Of a stretch of DNA of 8,333 nt, positions 6,217 to 8,333 are shown one piece after another. The notes beneath the pieces were generated by a model that had not been told where the DNA came from, did not search any database, and saw nothing but the letters and a program-made list of their open reading frames with translations. A program made the translations under genes and the position numbers. Positions within the stretch are counted from its first letter, which is position 1. The number at the start of each line of letters is the position of its first letter. The DNA is from Deltaproteobacteria bacterium. GTDB taxonomy: Bacteria; Myxococcota; UBA796; SXON01. The stretch covers positions 1 through 8,333 of the forward strand of contig CANKNP010000236.1 of the NCBI GenBank assembly GCA_947483545.1, given 5' to 3'.

Positions 6217-7903
6217 TCGGCACCCCCCAGAGCGCATACCCCATCCCCACGGCGGCCAACCAAGCCGGCCACGCCCATTTCCGAGGCTTCCCCACCGCCA
6301 CCGCCAGGACCGAGAGCCAGACCAGCGGCAGAAAGTAGTGCGACGGCGAGTGATCGATCGTACACAGCAGCAGCGAGTAGGCGAGCGCTGTCCCATACAG
6401 CACGTTCACCGCCCGGTTCTGGACCGAGGGGATCAACAGGGGCGTGCCTCCCGCATACCCGAGCCAAAGCAGATAAAACGCCGGGATTCGCGCAAGGAGC
6501 ACGCTGGGCGAAGTCTCCCCGTGCCAGTGCTCTGGTCCGGTCTCCCACATCGCCGTCTCGATCCAGCCGTCGAGATCCCCTGTCGCCCAACCACCCAACC
6601 CGAACGCCAGGATGAGCGCGGCCACCCCGACGCCGAGCTTCATCGCCTCCGCCCGCCTGCCCGCGAACACCAAGAACAGCCCCGCGATCAGCGTCCCCGG
6701 ATAGCGCGCAAGCTGCGCCACGATGCCCCAGCCCGCCCCCGCCGCGCTCCCGAGGAGCCCGACCACCGCGAGCGTGTACGCGCTGTCCGGCAGCCCCGCC
6801 GATCCCGCGACGAGCATGAGCTTCGCGTGCTCTGCAAGCGCAAACGCCGGTAAACACCACGCGATCCACGGGGCGTCCGGCGCCCACCGACCGACCACCC
6901 GCACACCCGCGAGGCCAAGGAGCAGGCATACATAGAGAAACAAGACGTTCGCTGTAGGCTGTTCGCCATCGTTGAACACCACGGCCACACCGAGCGGCCA
7001 GGACCACAGCGGCGGCTGCACGTCCGTCACCCACCGCGTGTCCCCCATCTCCCGCGCCCACCGGAGCTGCTCGACCATGTTCAGGAGTTGGTAGTAGTGC
7101 CCGAACCGCAGCACGTTCGCCTCGTGTAGCTCCCAGATCCCCGCCTGGTCCGCCATGATCACGACGTCGAGCCCCGGCGGCACCCGGATCGTGCCCCCCT
7201 CGTGGACCCGCAACGATACAACGCCGGCCTTCAGGTAGCGAGGGACCGGGCCCTCCTCGGGATCCTGCACCGGATCCGTCTCGATGACGGCGCTTTGATC
7301 GCCGACTTGCAGCACCGCACCCACCGGGCCGCGCAACGCGACGATCCCCTCGTCCAGCTCAAACTCGCCGCTCCCCTCCTCGGTCGATGCGACCACGGCC
7401 CCGCCGATCCGCTCGACCTGGGTCCAGCCGGAGCCCAGCGTGATCTGCCCCTCGTCCGGTAGCTCCTCCGCGGCAGGCGACCACCAGTTTCCGTCGAGTG
7501 GGAGCTTGATCAACGACCACCAGGAGCACGCCACCAGCAGCGTCGCGAGCACCACCGCGGCGATACCGGCCTTCTCTCCGGCGAGCAAGGGCGTGGCGCC
7601 AGGCGAGGGGCGTCGCCAGCCTTCGAGGCAGACGGTCCCCGCGACGAGCAGCGCCAGCTCCGAATCGTAGCGGAAAAACACCAACAGCGGCACCCCCACG
7701 ATCAGCGAGATCCCGACCCCTCGCATCACACGATCCAGCGGATGCGCGACGCCCCGGGCCCACCCCAACCCTGGCAGGATCAAGAGCGCCGGGACCAGCA
7801 CCAGTGCCCGGACCGCTTCCCATGGCGCACCCGGCAAAAGCCAGCCTGCAACGAGGGCGGCGGCGAAGAAGGCCAGATGCAACGGAATGGCCAGGGATCG
7901 CAT
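6206..7903 (-). CDS. Polytopic membrane protein with large extracytoplasmic domain; possible GT-C-type glycosyltransferase
   Basis: 565 aa from ATG 7903. A TTG at 7981 would add 26 Arg/Ser-rich residues and is less likely. About five hydrophobic segments lie in residues 5-130, then a ~180-residue hydrophilic, partly beta-rich region (131-315), then about eight more membrane segments to the C-terminus. Just before the second membrane block, YYQLLNMVEQLRWAREMGD, WVTDVQPPLWSWPLG and later HSPSHYFLPLVWLS resemble the pattern of ArnT/PMT-type GT-C glycosyltransferases, where a GD-W stretch and a PPL-x-W/Y motif precede a membrane helix. The usual early Asp-Glu motif is not clearly placed; PDEGQ at 149-153 is the only candidate. 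A lipid-linked sugar transferase is therefore only a suggestion. No good Shine-Dalgarno is visible. A 5-bp inverted repeat (ATAGC/GCTAT) overlaps the start codon. The gene is convergent with the 167-aa gene. Confidence 0.82.
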   Translation of the reverse strand: MRSLAIPLHLAFFAAALVAGWLLPGAPWEAVRALVLVPALLILPGLGWARGVAHPLDRVMRGVGISLIVGVPLLVFFRYDSELALLVAGTVCLEGWRRPSPGATPLLAGEKAGIAAVVLATLLVACSWWSLIKLPLDGNWWSPAAEELPDEGQITLGSGWTQVERIGGAVVASTEEGSGEFELDEGIVALRGPVGAVLQVGDQSAVIETDPVQDPEEGPVPRYLKAGVVSLRVHEGGTIRVPPGLDVVIMADQAGIWELHEANVLRFGHYYQLLNMVEQLRWAREMGDTRWVTDVQPPLWSWPLGVAVVFNDGEQPTANVLFLYVCLLLGLAGVRVVGRWAPDAPWIAWCLPAFALAEHAKLMLVAGSAGLPDSAYTLAVVGLLGSAAGAGWGIVAQLARYPGTLIAGLFLVFAGRRAEAMKLGVGVAALILAFGLGGWATGDLDGWIETAMWETGPEHWHGETSPSVLLARIPAFYLLWLGYAGGTPLLIPSVQNRAVNVLYGTALAYSLLLCTIDHSPSHYFLPLVWLSVLAVAVGKPRKWAWPAWLAAVGMGYALWGVPITG

Positions 7904-8017
7904 AGCGGGGGCTATCTCGCTAGCCGGGCGGCTCGCTCCTCGGGTCCCGGAATCGCCTCGGGCCGTGGAACGCCGCTTCAAATCGGGGGGATCCAGCGGC
8001 TTTCCGCCATCCGATCC

Positions 8018-8044
8018 GACGGATCAGCGGGGCGCTGATCCGTC
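8018..8044. repeat. Perfect 12-bp hairpin with GGG loop
   Basis: GACGGATCAGCG (8018-8029) and CGCTGATCCGTC (8033-8044) are exact reverse complements around a 3-nt GGG loop. No T tract follows on either strand, so a standard intrinsic terminator is unlikely. A small second inverted pair (GGTC/GACC, near 8047-8057) follows at once. It could be an operator-like dyad or a transcript-end hairpin. Confidence 0.7.
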
Positions 8045-8085
8045 AGGTCGTTGACCGACCCGCCCCTCCGGATCTGCGTAGGGGC

Positions 8086-8105
8086 GGCCCTCCGTGGCCC
8101 TCCGT
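8086..8105. repeat. Two tandem copies of a 10-nt unit inside a GC-rich stem
   Basis: GGCCCTCCGT occurs twice head to tail (8086-8095, 8096-8105), with GGCC of a third unit following. The flanks GGGCGGCC and GGCCGCCC can pair over 8 bp with the repeats in the loop. The element is short and has no assigned function. Confidence 0.5.
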
Positions 8106-8151
8106 GGCCGCCCTGGGTCAACGCGCTCCCGAGTGAATTCCGTAGGTTCTC

Positions 8152-8276
8152 CCCTTCTCCCGCCTGCGGGAGAAGGTGCCCGCGTACTCGCGGGCGGATG
8201 AGGGCCCTTCAAGATCGCCGGGGAGCCCTCATCCGGCGCCGAAGACGGCGCCACCTTCTCCCGGATGGAGAAGGGG
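8152..8276. repeat. BIME-like inverted pair of REP-like two-hairpin elements
   Basis: Left copy (about 8152-8205): hairpin 1 is CCTTCTCCCG/CGGGAGAAGG (10 bp, loop CCTG, 8153-8176); hairpin 2 is GCCCGCG/CGCGGGC (7 bp, loop TACT, 8178-8195); then GGATGAGGGC. Right copy (8225-8276) is inverted: GCCCTCATCC, then GGCGCCG/CGGCGCC (7 bp, loop AAGA, 8235-8252), then CCTTCTCC/GGAGAAGG (8 bp, loop CGGAT, 8254-8274). The GGATGAGGGC arms pair across a 19-nt centre (8206-8224). Similar intergenic palindromes built from CCTTCTCCC, GGGAGAAGG and GGATGAGGG words are common in many proteobacterial genomes, so this is probably one copy of a dispersed family. Confidence 0.85.
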
Positions 8277-8295
8277 AGGAGGTAAGCACGTCCCC

Positions 8296-8330
8296 GTAGC
8301 CCCCCCGTAGCCCCCCCGTAGCCCCCCCCC
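8296..8330. repeat. C-rich 11-nt tandem repeat; G-quadruplex motif on the minus strand
   Basis: Units GTAG + 7 C (8296-8306), GTAG + 7 C (8307-8317) and GTAG + 9 C (8318-8330) stand in tandem after a C4 tract (8292-8295). The minus strand therefore has four G tracts (9, 7, 7 and at least 4 G) separated by three identical CTAC loops, a strong G-quadruplex pattern. The array ends at TCA at the window edge, so whether more units follow cannot be seen. Confidence 0.8.
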
Positions 8331-8333
8331 TCA

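Larger units (their letters stand above)
7904..8333. other. Gene-free region rich in repeats and hairpins
   Basis: 430 nt to the right edge with no ORF of coding character; short open frames here are translations of palindromic repeats. It contains, in order, the upstream region of the membrane-protein gene, a perfect hairpin, a 10-nt tandem repeat inside a weak stem, a paired palindromic repeat, and a C-rich tandem repeat; the elements are listed separately. No clear promoter for the membrane-protein gene was found. Confidence 0.7.

Noticed and set aside
5852..6853. Plus-strand frame (333 codons) across the 167-aa gene and the membrane-protein gene
   Set aside because: Very Arg/Pro/His-rich, with no motif; it lies over two better supported genes.
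8024..8254. Minus-strand 76-codon frame in the right-hand region
   Set aside because: It is a translation of the palindromic repeats; no coding bias or ribosome site.
8296..8330. CRISPR-like array at the right edge
   Set aside because: The units are only 11 nt with no unique spacers, so this is a simple tandem repeat.

Overview
The window is high-GC bacterial chromosome with short intergenic gaps and a strong preference for G or C at third codon positions. The gene content suggests a Gram-negative organism: an S46 dipeptidyl peptidase with a signal peptide, a lipobox protein, a YdjI-type SPFH protein and a c-di-GMP EAL domain. A member of the Myxococcota or a related former deltaproteobacterial lineage fits best, but this is an inference from gene style; there is no rRNA or other phylogenetic marker here.

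Layout, left to right. The 3' end of an EAL-domain gene (+) enters from the left edge and may be coupled through a GTGA overlap to a doubtful 74-codon ORF. A tRNA-Pro(UGG) with encoded CCA and its own hairpin terminator lies on the minus strand (595-713). Next, still on the minus strand, comes a gene train read from right to left: DUF5989-type one-TM microprotein (5459-5653), S46 peptidase (3324-5453), a 283-nt gap with a long inverted repeat, SPFH/YdjI protein with a C-terminal GYF_2 domain (1892-3040), then a lipoprotein with paired cysteines and HEAT-like repeats (839-1888), 3 nt after the SPFH stop. An unrecognised acidic 167-aa protein is divergent to the microprotein (5713-6216, +). It overlaps by 11 bp the end of a convergent polytopic membrane protein with weak GT-C glycosyltransferase resemblance (6206-7903, -). 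The last 430 nt hold no gene. They contain a perfect 12-bp hairpin, a short tandem repeat, a BIME-like inverted pair of two-hairpin repeats with compensatory base changes, and a C-rich 11-nt tandem repeat whose other strand is a strong G-quadruplex motif.

How the genes may work together. The peptidase would act in the periplasm, releasing dipeptides from peptide N-termini; the microprotein just upstream may be a membrane partner made from the same mRNA. The SPFH protein and the lipoprotein look like a two-gene envelope unit, function unknown. No defence system, prophage or transposase is visible. The points most worth a second look are the Thr at the S46 specificity position, the DUF5989-S46 pairing with a possible leaderless start, the SPFH-GYF_2 plus Cys-pair lipoprotein unit, and the repeat-rich right end.
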